Source: Endotrypanum monterogeii
Taxonomy: Eukaryota > Euglenozoa > Kinetoplastea > Trypanosomatida > Trypanosomatidae
DNA: 42,928 nt
Reading direction: 5' to 3'
Assembly: GCA_000333855.2 (NCBI GenBank)
Contig: CM007315.1
Span: 1,230,223 to 1,273,150, forward strand
Shown here: piece by piece, positions 31,939 through 40,734 of the stretch
Layout: each line of letters begins with the position of its first letter
How positions within the stretch are numbered: the stretch's first letter is position 1
Notes under the pieces: generated by a model
Databases searched by the model: none
Told to the model about the DNA's origin: nothing
Seen by the model: only the letters and a program-made list of their open reading frames with translations
Program-made: the position numbers and the translations under genes

Positions 31939-32388
31939 TTAGCGCGTGACGCGCTCCACCAACCACTCGTCATCCTCAAACCGAAGTGAAAGACAGACGG
32001 GAAACTCCAGCTCGGGTATGTTGCTCTGAAGAGATGATTTGCACCGCTGCAACACCAGGCGCTGATCTACTGTCGAGTAGTACGCGTCGGTGCCGGCGCA
32101 GCTGAGCAGCATCCAGTCCGTGGTCTCGCGCACCGCAATTTCCGGGGTGCACGGCATCGCCTCAGCAAAGTCCAGTGTCACTTTGAAAATGACAGCCTTG
32201 GAGAAAGTGATGTGGTCCATGTTGGTGCTGCGCACGACTCGCTTGTCCTCGAGGAAGGCGGGGCTGTCCACCGCGACCTTTTGGCTTTCATCGCTCCCTT
32301 TGAGGATGATCATGTTGAGGAGACCTCCCTGGACAAAGCTCAACTCGGGTATCGCATCAACATCACTCGAATGCTTCTTCTTGCCCAT
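31939..32388 (-). CDS. Hypothetical protein, small
   Basis: A 149-residue protein that I do not recognise. It begins MGKKKHSSDVD and then shows alternating hydrophobic and polar residues typical of beta structure (IPELSFVQGG, NMIILKGSD, KAVIFKVTLDFAE, LEFPVCLSLRFEDDEWLVERV), suggesting a compact mostly-beta fold without membrane segments or signal peptide. The frame can be opened at a TTG at 32409, but the ATG at 32388 is the first proper start. It lies between TLK and the reductase gene. Length, ordered composition and placement in the unit support a real gene. Confidence 0.75.
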   Translation of the reverse strand: MGKKKHSSDVDAIPELSFVQGGLLNMIILKGSDESQKVAVDSPAFLEDKRVVRSTNMDHITFSKAVIFKVTLDFAEAMPCTPEIAVRETTDWMLLSCAGTDAYYSTVDQRLVLQRCKSSLQSNIPELEFPVCLSLRFEDDEWLVERVTR

Positions 32389-33362
32389 CGCAGCGTGCCT
32401 CTGAAGCAACAGACACCTTCTGCTCTCTACCTTCCTTTGTTTTTTTTTTTACCCTAAAGGCGAGAGTCAAGGAAGGGAGGGGCGATCCATTCAGAATTCA
32501 CTGAGGGCAACACAGAGATCGTCTCTGAAAGTCGCAGTATGGCAGTTATGTGTACGCCACAGCGGATGCTCGATGCCAGACAATGCAAGGAGCACTGTCT
32601 TATTATGCTTTTCCTTTTTTTTTCTAGGATGCACACTTGACGAGTGCATACGTGTTGCCACGCAGCAAACGTATCGAAAGAAATGTCAGGATCCGAAGGG
32701 GACAAAAAAAAAAGCCATGAGGCGACACACACACATACACAACAGTGCGAGTAGAGATGTGTATGGGCGAGTGGCGGAGGGCAAAAATCGAGGTTAGGAG
32801 AAAATCAGCGCAGCAGGGGTAGAAGTGCCCAAACCGTAAAGGAGAATTTCTCACTCGACCGCTGTCAGCACCTCCTCACCGCTTGACGTGGGGGATGCAA
32901 TACCAGAAGCCGTGAGTCTCGGCTCTCCAGCGACGTGAAAATATGGAGCATCAACATGGAAATAACCACAGCCGTCCGGGCCGGTGGTGTCGAGTGCAAT
33001 ATGTAAGGCACTTTTTTGTTGTTGCTGCCGTCGAAGTGGTGGGGAGGGAGGGAGAGAGGGGAGGGGGGGGGGCGCGATCGGTGTCACGGCAGGATGCGGC
33101 TCGCATTTTGAGTGCGACACCAGTAATTTTTTTACCGACGTTGGCGATTCCCTTAGTCCGCTCATCAGAGAAGCAGCACAGCACACAACTTCAAAGTACG
33201 AACACCGAAAGCCACAATCGATATGAATCAAATCATCAGAGGTCACAAGTTGGTTGGCGGGAAGACGATACTCATGGCCCTTGTGCACAACAGACACAGA
33301 CAAGAAATCTTCCTTTTAAAAATTGTTTCCCGTACAGAACCGTACCGTAGGTGGTGTATTTG
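32389..33362. other. Spacer containing a doubtful ORF
   Basis: About 1 kb between the reductase stop and the 31939-32388 gene. It contains T/C-rich tracts on the transcribed strand (around 32690-32715 and 33030-33072) and the ATG-less frame at 32851-33303. Confidence 0.6.
32851..33303 (-). pseudogene. Possible degraded or misassembled gene
   Basis: An open frame of 150 codons with no ATG at its head: it opens at a TTG, with an in-frame TAA five codons upstream, and the first in-frame ATG is at 33165. The translation looks protein-like on either side of a Pro/Gln-rich low-complexity middle (HEYRLPANQLVTSDDLIHID; later GCGYFHVDAPYFHVAGEP). Third-position GC is only about half over the first part, lower than expected for genes of this type, and the middle is a C/T tract that could be a splice signal. 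It may be a decayed gene, a short gene starting at 33165 (104 residues), a real gene broken by a sequencing error, or chance. Confidence 0.25.
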
Positions 33363-34223
33363 CTAGACAATATCCAGGCTCGTCTTGTGCTTGGGGGCAG
33401 GGAACACCGTGTTCAGCTCCTCCATGTCCACATCTGTCAGCACTATGTCATCTGCCGCCGCGTTCTCTATTGTGTGCGCGGGGCAGCCGGAGCGTGGTAT
33501 TGCCATTACGTGTTTGTTGCGCAAGACGAAGGAAAGCAATACTTGTATGACGGTGGCGCCGTGGCGAGCGGCGACATTGCGGACGGCGGTGCTCCTGTAG
33601 AGCATCGAATTGAGTACCCCAGCCTGGGCTATTGGGCAATAAGCCATCACTGGGACGTTATGCTGTTCGTGCCACGGGAGGAGATCAAACTCGATGCCGC
33701 GGGATCCGAGGTGGTAGAGCACCTGATTCACAGCACACTTGCTGCCACTGGGGAGATGCCACAGCTCCTCCATGTCACTCACGTCAAAATTTGAGACACC
33801 CCAGCGACGAATCCTGCGGCTCCTGACCAGCTCCTCCATGCATGTCACTGTCTCAGCAAGCGGAACATGGCCACGCCAGTGGAGCAGGTACAGATCAAGG
33901 TAGTCCGTGCCGAGATTCTGGAGGGAGGCATCGCAGCTCTGGAAAATCTTTGCTCGCGATGCATTGCTGGGCAACACCTTCGAAACTATGAAGAGCTGAT
34001 CGCGTGGTATTTCCTTGATAGCTTCTGCCACGAGTCGCTCGGAACGACCGCTGCCGTACATCTCTGCCGTATCTATCACCGTCATGCCTGCTGCGATTCC
34101 AGCCCTCAGCGCCGCCACCTCGTCGGCGCGCTTCGCAGGGTCGTCACCCATCATCCACGTGCCCTGTCCTAGCGCTGGAACCACTGTACCATCGGACAGA
34201 CGCGTCACATGTCGAAGCGACAT
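33363..34223 (-). CDS. Aldo-keto reductase, bacterial YeaE-like
   Basis: A 286-residue NADPH-dependent aldo-keto reductase that reduces carbonyl compounds; the substrate is unknown. The catalytic tetrad is present: D51 and Y56 in IDTAEMYGSG, K82 in FIVSKVLP, H115 in DLYLLHWRGH. GVSNFDVSDMEELW, CAVNQVLYHLGSRGIEFDLL and the cofactor-binding AIPRSG near the C terminus are also clear. The QGTWMMG start and the NQVLYHLGSRGIE(Y/F)DLLPW block resemble Escherichia coli YeaE far more than the prostaglandin F synthase-type reductase known from these parasites, as judged from memory. This suggests acquisition from bacteria. The ATG at 34223 aligns with the family N terminus, although no AG lies between the last T/C tract and this ATG. 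Confidence 0.92.
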   Translation of the reverse strand: MSLRHVTRLSDGTVVPALGQGTWMMGDDPAKRADEVAALRAGIAAGMTVIDTAEMYGSGRSERLVAEAIKEIPRDQLFIVSKVLPSNASRAKIFQSCDASLQNLGTDYLDLYLLHWRGHVPLAETVTCMEELVRSRRIRRWGVSNFDVSDMEELWHLPSGSKCAVNQVLYHLGSRGIEFDLLPWHEQHNVPVMAYCPIAQAGVLNSMLYRSTAVRNVAARHGATVIQVLLSFVLRNKHVMAIPRSGCPAHTIENAAADDIVLTDVDMEELNTVFPAPKHKTSLDIV

Positions 34224-34747
34224 TCGAGATTGTGTGCGAGTCAACGGCGAAAGGGGAAAAAAAAATGTGCTGTTATGCATGAATACATAGAAAGTGGAGT
34301 GACAGTATTCCGGATAATGGACTGGGGGAGGGGCGGCAGGAAGGATCTCGCGCGGATTCCATGGGTTCCACTGCCACTACGCGAAGGACGAGAAGTGGTG
34401 AAGAGAGCTGGGTGACACAGTGAGTGTGATCGTATGCGCGAGGGTATCCTCACACATCGCGCACGACAGTAGGGGCAATACGACGCTACAAGATATACAC
34501 ATGCAAGCTGCTTGTGATGAGATCCTACCCCAAATAAGATTCTAGACACCGCTAGAGGAGGCGAAGGTTGAAAGGAGACACTCCCCTCCCCCGCCCCCCC
34601 CCCCAAAAAAAAAGGGGGGGTATGTCGACATTTCCCAACGAACACAGCCATCATAGTAACAACGTAAAGCACAAATTCACTTCCTCGTATCACTGCAGAT
34701 GAGAGAAGTGACCGGCTACTACGCAGCAGCCTTTTATGTTGTGTAGG

Positions 34748-34798
<51 letters not shown>

Positions 34799-34963
34799 TG
34801 TCTCATGTCTTCCATACGTACTACAGACTTCGCACCATCCACTGAACATCCGTCGCTACAGCGCAGAGGCCTCTTTCTCCTCAGAAGAGTTGGGCTCGAT
34901 GCGCGGGGGGGGGGGGGAGCCCCCAACGACAGCACATGCGCAGCAAGGTCTCACGGGCTCCGT
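34224..34963. other. Spacer between VPS11 and the reductase gene
   Basis: About 0.74 kb with a poly(G/C)-A stretch near 34590-34620, T10CCCC-type tract on the transcribed strand at about 34246-34266 and a long TA run at 34750-34792. No gene recognised. Confidence 0.8.
34750..34792. repeat. (TA)n microsatellite
   Basis: Uninterrupted TA run of about 21 units in the presumed VPS11 3' UTR; the longest TA run inside the window apart from that at the right edge. Confidence 0.95.
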
Positions 34964-37900
34964 CTACCAAATGCCAAGGTTGTCCGTCGGGCCCTCCGTC
35001 ACCGCCTCGCGCGGAGGAGCACCTACTCCAGCTTGCGACACTGGTGGCTTATGGCTGAGAGAATTCACGTCCCTGTACAGAGGCGACGCGCCGAGGACAC
35101 CGTGGGCGACGTAATCACTGAGCACACGGAATCCATCGGGCGAAGGACTCAGATTGCAGTCCAATTTTTCCCCACCCGGATGTTCCCGTCTGTAGTGACC
35201 CTCCTCCATATCCTGGAAGAACTGTGCTGTGAAGCCCCGAGGGCTCTGCAGCTGCATGTCTCGCTGTCTTGCCTCCCGAATAGCAGTGATCTTGCGGTGG
35301 TAAATCACACCGCATACGTTGCACTCCGTCGATCTATAAAGGCAACTTTTGTGAAACGCGTGTTTGCACATAAAATAAATTATGGGGCTTTCGAGCGTTT
35401 GGTGGCAGTGCGCACATGCCGTGGCCTGCAAGATGACGGCTGAGGACTGCAGAGCAACGACCTCCTCTTTCACCCGCTGAATCTCGAGAAGTCCCTTGGA
35501 CGTTTGCGCAAGAGCCTCCTGAGCTTGATGCCGCTGCTTCTGCAGGCACCTCTGACAGTAGTCCCGTACAGTGCGGAGGTCAAGGCAGCACTGAGGATTG
35601 CTTCTCAGTATCTCAAGCACCACCACTGGTGGCAGAGCGTCGTGAGCTTCGATGTAGTCCAGCACCTCCACGATGTCCTCCCGATCCGTCTTGTCACTGC
35701 GCACCAGCTGCGAAAGCAAGGACATCCACATGGCGGATGTGCTGCTCTTGGAGGAGGTGCTTTCCCTATACGCCTGAAGGAGGTTTACGGTCGCCTCGTG
35801 CCTCTCGGCAGGGGCGAGGTTCGGGTCGTTGAGTTTCGCACTGTGGTAGAGGCGTATCTCATCAGCAAGCCCGAGAGAGCGGAGGAGGTAGAGAATGCCC
35901 GCATCGAATTCGTGCTGGTGAGCCAGACTGAGTGCCAGGTAAGGGTCGTAAAGACCCTTGTACGTCTGCAGAAACGCCATCGCCTGCTCCAGCCGAAGCT
36001 CGTGCGGCTCCGATGGAAAGTCGGCTGTCGAGTTGGAGCTGACGCCACAAGTAGGTGTTGTGGCGCAGGCCTGCGAGTCACCAGGACTGCCACAGACTGC
36101 TGCTGCTGCTCCTTTAGGTACCAGCCGAAGGTCCCTCTTCAGCTCGCGAGTCATGTAAAGCTCCAAGAGGGTGTTATAGAGCACCGCATGCGGGCTCGAT
36201 ACTGTTGCCTGAGAAGGGCATGCCGGTGACGATGACGTTGCTATGTCGTTCTCCAGCGTCGCAAAATTTTGCGTGGAAGCAACGTCACCCTCATCCAGCA
36301 CACCGCTCTCCACCACTGCGCGCAGAAAATTCATGAGATACAGCGGTGCATCAACGAAGATGTGCAGAAGCGCAGATGCGTTTGCGTGATGGGGGTGCCG
36401 CTTCCTTTCATGCATCGCACCTCCCATGCCGACTGGGAAGAGTGGAGCATTGGGTGCGATCATGGGGACTGCAGATGCGTCCAGCAGGCGTCGCCCGGGC
36501 CCCCTCCATTGCACGCACAACTCAATCAACAGTTCCGTGGTGGCTCGCGGTGCTGCATGCAGAAGTTCCCTCCCGAGCTGCGAACAAATGGACTCTGCAT
36601 CGTCGATACCGAGGGTGCGCACATACGCCAGTGTCTCAAGAGGCTGCTGCATGTCATACAAGCGAATATGGGCGCACTCGTACACTGCAGCGTACCGGTC
36701 GGCAATGTACAGCGCTGCTTCGGCGTACCCGCCCTTCCGACATACATCGATTGCGTTGGTCGGTTCAAAGCGCACGTCGTCGCGGTGGATGAATGCTCTG
36801 AGCCGCGTTTCGTCTCTGCTTTTGATGTAGCACATGAGCAACAGCGTTGTATGCTCCACGTTCGTATGTGCGCTGTGTCGCTTAGTGTGCAACTCCTCCA
36901 AATATCGAATGAGCTGCTCCATGTGTGCATCCCCCATATATCGCCGAATGACATAAGACGATTCAAGATGTCCGATGGTGCCGATATATTGGATCATCGC
37001 CTCTGCAAACCTGCTTTTTGTGTAGAGAAAGTCACCGTAGCGCTTGTGAATGCACAGATGCAGCGATGGGTCGGCCCCTTGCATGGTGTACGCCAGCTGC
37101 TGTGCGATACCGTAGCACTCCTTGACGAAGAGAAGCTCCAGCTTCCTGTGCGTGTCGACCTCACGAAGCCGCACACCACGCAGTGTGAGTTGCTCCGATC
37201 GCGATGCTGGGTCGAGAAACAACAACACAATATCTGCACCATCTGCCAGCAGCGCAGCACAATTTGTGTACATCTCCTGAGGGCGTATCAGTCCGCGGAT
37301 GCGGTAGGTGAGGTCAAAACATTGGAGCTGGAAGTGCTCTGGCCTTCCCTCGTGTTGCACTAGAAGCGCGAGGTACTGCCGATAAGTATACACAAAGCAA
37401 CGTCCCGGCACATGGTCAATGTTGATGGTGTGCACCGACGACTTCACTGTCGGGTCATAGAGCAACGCGACACCGGAGGATGGATTGGCGGGGCCAATGC
37501 GCACGATTCGGCTGCCAGACACGGTGTGTGTTGCCGTCTGCTTGCACAGCAGGAGCAGTTCACCATGCGAGGTTAACGCCGCTCCAAACCGCAAAGCACC
37601 ACCACTGGGTGTAGGGCAAGGATATTCCGACCAGTTGCCGTTCGCTCGCAATGCCCAGCACGTGACCACGTCCTGGTAGACAGTGTAGAGCACCTGCACC
37701 CTCGCCGCCACCTCGCCAGCGCGCTCGTCGATTTGCACGGCTCCCGGTGAGCCTGTTGAAGTACGCAGGCCGCCTGCGAGAAAGGAAAAGCCGAGGATCC
37801 CGCCGCCACTGCCGGTGCAGTTCGCATCGCCGCTATTTTGATTCCCCAGCAGTGTCACGAACTGCGTGCTGGGAAGCCCAACAAACACAAGGGCCCCTTT

Positions 37901-38743
37901 GGCCACGCCGCTTCGGATGGTCAGCGCTCGCATCGACTTTTCCCTAGACAGATCGCCCGTTAGCACGACACAGTCGTTTGTGGAGAGACCCACCGCGGCG
38001 CAGGAAAGGTCTGACGCCACATCGAAGCTCACGACGGCAGAGCGAATAGATGCACAGGAGACGACGCCGTTACCCTCACCACCGATACTTGCCCCGGTAC
38101 GCGGCAACGCCTCGTGTCCGGTGAACGCATGCGAGGGGAAAGTCGATGCGCTGCCTGCGGCGGTGGCGGTTGGTTTGTAGCAGTACCGCAGTTGCATCGA
38201 CTCATCGAGCATTATTGTCACGAGCGGGGCCTCTTCACCAGGCCGGTGTGCACTCGCAGCGCCACTGCTCGCTCCTTTGCCGACGGGTAGAAGACGGTGC
38301 TCCTGGCATGGCGGTCGCCATCGGGGAGAAGCATCCACTGCTGCTGCTGCTGGCGCCCCTGAAGCAGATGGAGTCACCGGGGTTGGGTGAGGATCCACAA
38401 GGCCACGGTATAGTACAGCAAGGTGATCAAGATCCCACACTCTCAGTATCGCGCTGTTGATCGCATCATCGTTGCCGATGGTGATGAGAGTGTTGCGCAG
38501 AGTGCTGTAGCGAATGTGGGTCACGGGGCCCGCGTAAGCCTGAAAGCACCAGCGACCGCCTGGCGAGGTGGTCGCTGATGCGGGGTGGCGGTCAAGGAAG
38601 AATACTTGACCTTCGCAGTCACCCACAACGAGTGAGGTCGGGGTCAGGCAGGTGCACACAACGCTGATCTCGGCCAAAGAGGAGTCGGCTGCGAGGGCCT
38701 CGCTTTCAAAAAAGCGGAAGTTGCGCCAGACCCCGTCCGACAT
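34964..38743 (-). CDS. VPS11: VPS11, core subunit of HOPS/CORVET tethering complexes
   Basis: A 1259-residue VPS11 homologue, the shared core subunit of the tethering complexes that drive fusion at endosomes and lysosomes. The N terminus carries the family's start (VWRNFRFFESE, compare WRRFVFFD in animals) and a beta-propeller-like region over about 500 residues, with low-complexity Ala/Ser/Gly insertions. The clathrin-repeat helical part starts near residue 560: HKRYGDFLYTKSRFAEAMIQ, YIGTIGHLESSYVIRRYMGD and EHTTLLLMCYIKSRDETRLR closely match the family. A RING-H2 zinc domain lies at about 1109-1145 (CAHC, then CKHAFHKSC, then CNVC), followed by the conserved GFRVLSDYVAHGVLG end and a short tail. 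It is longer than animal VPS11 (about 940 residues) because of loops in the propeller and between helices. The ATG at 38743 is preferred over in-frame upstream codons that precede the splice site. Confidence 0.95.
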   Translation of the reverse strand: MSDGVWRNFRFFESEALAADSSLAEISVVCTCLTPTSLVVGDCEGQVFFLDRHPASATTSPGGRWCFQAYAGPVTHIRYSTLRNTLITIGNDDAINSAILRVWDLDHLAVLYRGLVDPHPTPVTPSASGAPAAAAVDASPRWRPPCQEHRLLPVGKGASSGAASAHRPGEEAPLVTIMLDESMQLRYCYKPTATAAGSASTFPSHAFTGHEALPRTGASIGGEGNGVVSCASIRSAVVSFDVASDLSCAAVGLSTNDCVVLTGDLSREKSMRALTIRSGVAKGALVFVGLPSTQFVTLLGNQNSGDANCTGSGGGILGFSFLAGGLRTSTGSPGAVQIDERAGEVAARVQVLYTVYQDVVTCWALRANGNWSEYPCPTPSGGALRFGAALTSHGELLLLCKQTATHTVSGSRIVRIGPANPSSGVALLYDPTVKSSVHTINIDHVPGRCFVYTYRQYLALLVQHEGRPEHFQLQCFDLTYRIRGLIRPQEMYTNCAALLADGADIVLLFLDPASRSEQLTLRGVRLREVDTHRKLELLFVKECYGIAQQLAYTMQGADPSLHLCIHKRYGDFLYTKSRFAEAMIQYIGTIGHLESSYVIRRYMGDAHMEQLIRYLEELHTKRHSAHTNVEHTTLLLMCYIKSRDETRLRAFIHRDDVRFEPTNAIDVCRKGGYAEAALYIADRYAAVYECAHIRLYDMQQPLETLAYVRTLGIDDAESICSQLGRELLHAAPRATTELLIELCVQWRGPGRRLLDASAVPMIAPNAPLFPVGMGGAMHERKRHPHHANASALLHIFVDAPLYLMNFLRAVVESGVLDEGDVASTQNFATLENDIATSSSPACPSQATVSSPHAVLYNTLLELYMTRELKRDLRLVPKGAAAAVCGSPGDSQACATTPTCGVSSNSTADFPSEPHELRLEQAMAFLQTYKGLYDPYLALSLAHQHEFDAGILYLLRSLGLADEIRLYHSAKLNDPNLAPAERHEATVNLLQAYRESTSSKSSTSAMWMSLLSQLVRSDKTDREDIVEVLDYIEAHDALPPVVVLEILRSNPQCCLDLRTVRDYCQRCLQKQRHQAQEALAQTSKGLLEIQRVKEEVVALQSSAVILQATACAHCHQTLESPIIYFMCKHAFHKSCLYRSTECNVCGVIYHRKITAIREARQRDMQLQSPRGFTAQFFQDMEEGHYRREHPGGEKLDCNLSPSPDGFRVLSDYVAHGVLGASPLYRDVNSLSHKPPVSQAGVGAPPREAVTEGPTDNLGIW

Positions 38744-39297
38744 GTTAGCTGCAGCCCTGTGGTGCACTGGGCCGCTAAGAGAGATGGCAAAGGGGGCGCA
38801 CAGATGAGCAGTTGTGTAGGTGCTGCTAGTAGTTGGGGGTAGAGGAAGATGATGCGATAAAAGCACGAGAAGATATATGAAAGAAAAACAATAATTTTTT
38901 TTTTTTTATGGAAGGGGATAGGACGGAGGAGCAAAAGATACCTTCACGCACTTTGGATACCTCAGCGTGCTGAAAAGAAAAAAAAAAACATGACACCTAC
39001 CGAAAAGCGAGAAGTGGTGATAGGTCCCCCCCCCACCTCCCCCCTCCCCTCGAGGGCACACGTCCCAATAGGGGCCACGGAGGAGCGAGTTGCCAGAAAC
39101 GTCCGTAGGCGTGCTGGAAAAGAGGGCATCAACTCAGCTCAGTGCTACATGTATCACACATTTTTTTGTTTTTGTTTTTTCAATTCCCTTTGGTGGACAA
39201 TTAATCTGTACGAAGTATGACTGAAGAGGTGCGCTGTAGCTACCGAGGGCGAAACGAGTTGTATTGTCCACTTCCTCGTCGTGCATTCGCAGCCCGT
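38744..39297. other. Spacer between the Nup54 and VPS11 genes
   Basis: About 0.55 kb: VPS11 5' region, a T13 run at about 38895-38907, and the Nup54 3' UTR with a C-rich stretch near 39027-39050. Nothing else is recognised. Confidence 0.85.
38826..38895 (-). promoter_or_regulatory. Predicted trans-splice acceptor for VPS11
   Basis: A long T/C-rich stretch on the minus strand (about 38890-38833) ends at AG 38827-38826, followed closely by a second AG. The 5' UTR would be about 82 nt. Confidence 0.55.
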
Positions 39298-40734
39298 CTA
39301 TGCAACCTCGAGACGGCTGCGGATTGCCCGCATCTCTTTAAGATCCGTCTTGAGAAGTTCGTCCAGAGTTTCGATGGCGTCCTGCATCTGCTTGGCAAAG
39401 TGAACCCAATCCTTCATGAGGTACGGGTCCACCTCAGTGCGAAGAAGCGGCGGGCTGTCGGCGTTGCGCAACGCTGAGTTTGCAGCACCGGTGAGGGGGT
39501 ACTGTTGCCGGTGTTGACGTGCCTCGGACTTGTTTGCAGATGTTTGCGTGATCATCGCAACACGCGAAGCCTCCTCCGCTACAAATGGCCGAAGCTCACC
39601 CAACAATTGAGCGAATCGACCTGGCGCTCGCAGAAGTTGGCGGAGCTGCCCTACGCGACTGTTCAGCAGACTTTCCTCCCCATATGAGCTGCGGTGGCGA
39701 CGAAGCAGCTCCATCTTGCAGAGAAGCAAATACCATCGGTGACGCAGCATCACCTCTTCTTGCTCGACTTCGCGCTGCCGCCGCACGTTTGCCGCATCCA
39801 TGGCTGCCACAGTATCGACATCCTGCAACAGCTCTGTTACCTTGGTCTGCAAGACCTTAACAGCAGTCTTCTGCTTCTCAGCCCGTCGAAGGAGTTCCTG
39901 AGAAAAGTGTATTGGGGATGGGTAGAGACGGTCAGGGTCGGGATTTTTCTGAAGTGCCTGCATGTACGCCTCATCACCACACCCGCCCCCGTTGAGGTAG
40001 GCCGTGTAGCGCTCCTTCTGAATCGCATCCACCACTTGACCTGCCCCGCAAATATTGTACACAAATGCCCTGAAGTGGCAGTTGGGATGGAGCGCGTTGT
40101 AGGACTCGTCTAGCTTAACGAGATAATTGGCGAGGGCACTCTGACGCGTGAAGTCCTGTAGCGTCACAGTCGGCTGCTGCGGCTGCACAGGGGCCTGTTG
40201 CATAGCACCGAAGCCAGTAGTCCCAGGAGCTGGCGCACCAAAGCCGGTAGTCCCAGGAGCTGGCGCACCAAAGCCAGTAGTCCCAGGAGCCGACGCACCG
40301 AAGCCGGTAGTCCCAGGAGCTGGCGCACCAAAGCCGGTAGTCCCAGGAGCCGACGCACCAAAGCCGGTAGTCCCAGGAGCCGACGCACCGAAGCCGGTAG
40401 TCCCAGGAGCTGGCGCACCGAAGCCGGTAGTCCCAGGAGCCGACGCACCGAAGCCGGTAGTCCCAGGAGCTGGCGCACCAAAGCCGGTAGTAGCACTAGC
40501 TCCGAACCCCGTACCCGCCCTCGCACCAAAACCACCAGTGCCGGCGCTGGATGCTGCTCCGAACCCCTGAGCACCCCCTGCTGCAGAGGTTCCCGGAGTA
40601 CTCTTTAAGGTGCTGCCAGCGGGTGCAACAGCGTTGCTGCCAGTGAAGGTGGTGGTGCCAAACGTGGTAGGTGTATTACCGAAGCCCGTACCCTGGGCAC
40701 CGAAGCCCGGGGAAGGTGCAGTGGTGCCGAACAT
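39298..40734 (-). CDS. NUP54: FG nucleoporin, Nup54 family
   Basis: A 478-residue phenylalanine-glycine nucleoporin of the central channel, which with Nup62 and Nup58 partners forms the permeability barrier. Residues 1-190 are FG-rich, starting MFGTTAPSPGFG and including ten TTGFGA repeats encoded by a 30-bp tandem array. Residues about 195-478 are the structured part: LHPNCHFRAFVYN corresponds to ENPFCRFKAVGY of animal Nup54, and NPDPDRLYPSPIHFSQELLRR (from about 264) to its NPDSEKLIPVPMVGFKELL segment. After this come alpha-helical coiled-coil regions (TAVKVLQTKVTELLQDVDTV and the Leu-rich stretches to the end), which would assemble the trimer. The C-terminal LLKTDLKEMRAIRS also resembles the family end. 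The ATG at 40734 has an acceptor AG about 40 nt upstream. Nup62 is less likely because it lacks the NPDP block. Confidence 0.88.
   Translation of the reverse strand: MFGTTAPSPGFGAQGTGFGNTPTTFGTTTFTGSNAVAPAGSTLKSTPGTSAAGGAQGFGAASSAGTGGFGARAGTGFGASATTGFGAPAPGTTGFGASAPGTTGFGAPAPGTTGFGASAPGTTGFGASAPGTTGFGAPAPGTTGFGASAPGTTGFGAPAPGTTGFGAPAPGTTGFGAMQQAPVQPQQPTVTLQDFTRQSALANYLVKLDESYNALHPNCHFRAFVYNICGAGQVVDAIQKERYTAYLNGGGCGDEAYMQALQKNPDPDRLYPSPIHFSQELLRRAEKQKTAVKVLQTKVTELLQDVDTVAAMDAANVRRQREVEQEEVMLRHRWYLLLCKMELLRRHRSSYGEESLLNSRVGQLRQLLRAPGRFAQLLGELRPFVAEEASRVAMITQTSANKSEARQHRQQYPLTGAANSALRNADSPPLLRTEVDPYLMKDWVHFAKQMQDAIETLDELLKTDLKEMRAIRSRLEVA
40205..40504 (-). repeat. 30-bp tandem repeat array in the Nup54 gene
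   Basis: Ten consecutive 30-bp units (the last degenerate) encode decapeptides TTGFGA-(P/S)AP-G. Units differ only at a few positions, mainly GCTGGC versus GCCGAC, which switch a Pro to Ser at one residue; the order from the N terminus is P,S,P,S,S,P,S,P,P. Near-identity of the units points to recent slippage or conversion. Confidence 0.95.

Noticed and set aside
36269..37363. 364-codon plus-strand frame inside VPS11
   Set aside because: Antisense shadow of a GC-biased gene; Cys/His-rich residues with no domain, while the minus strand is clearly VPS11.
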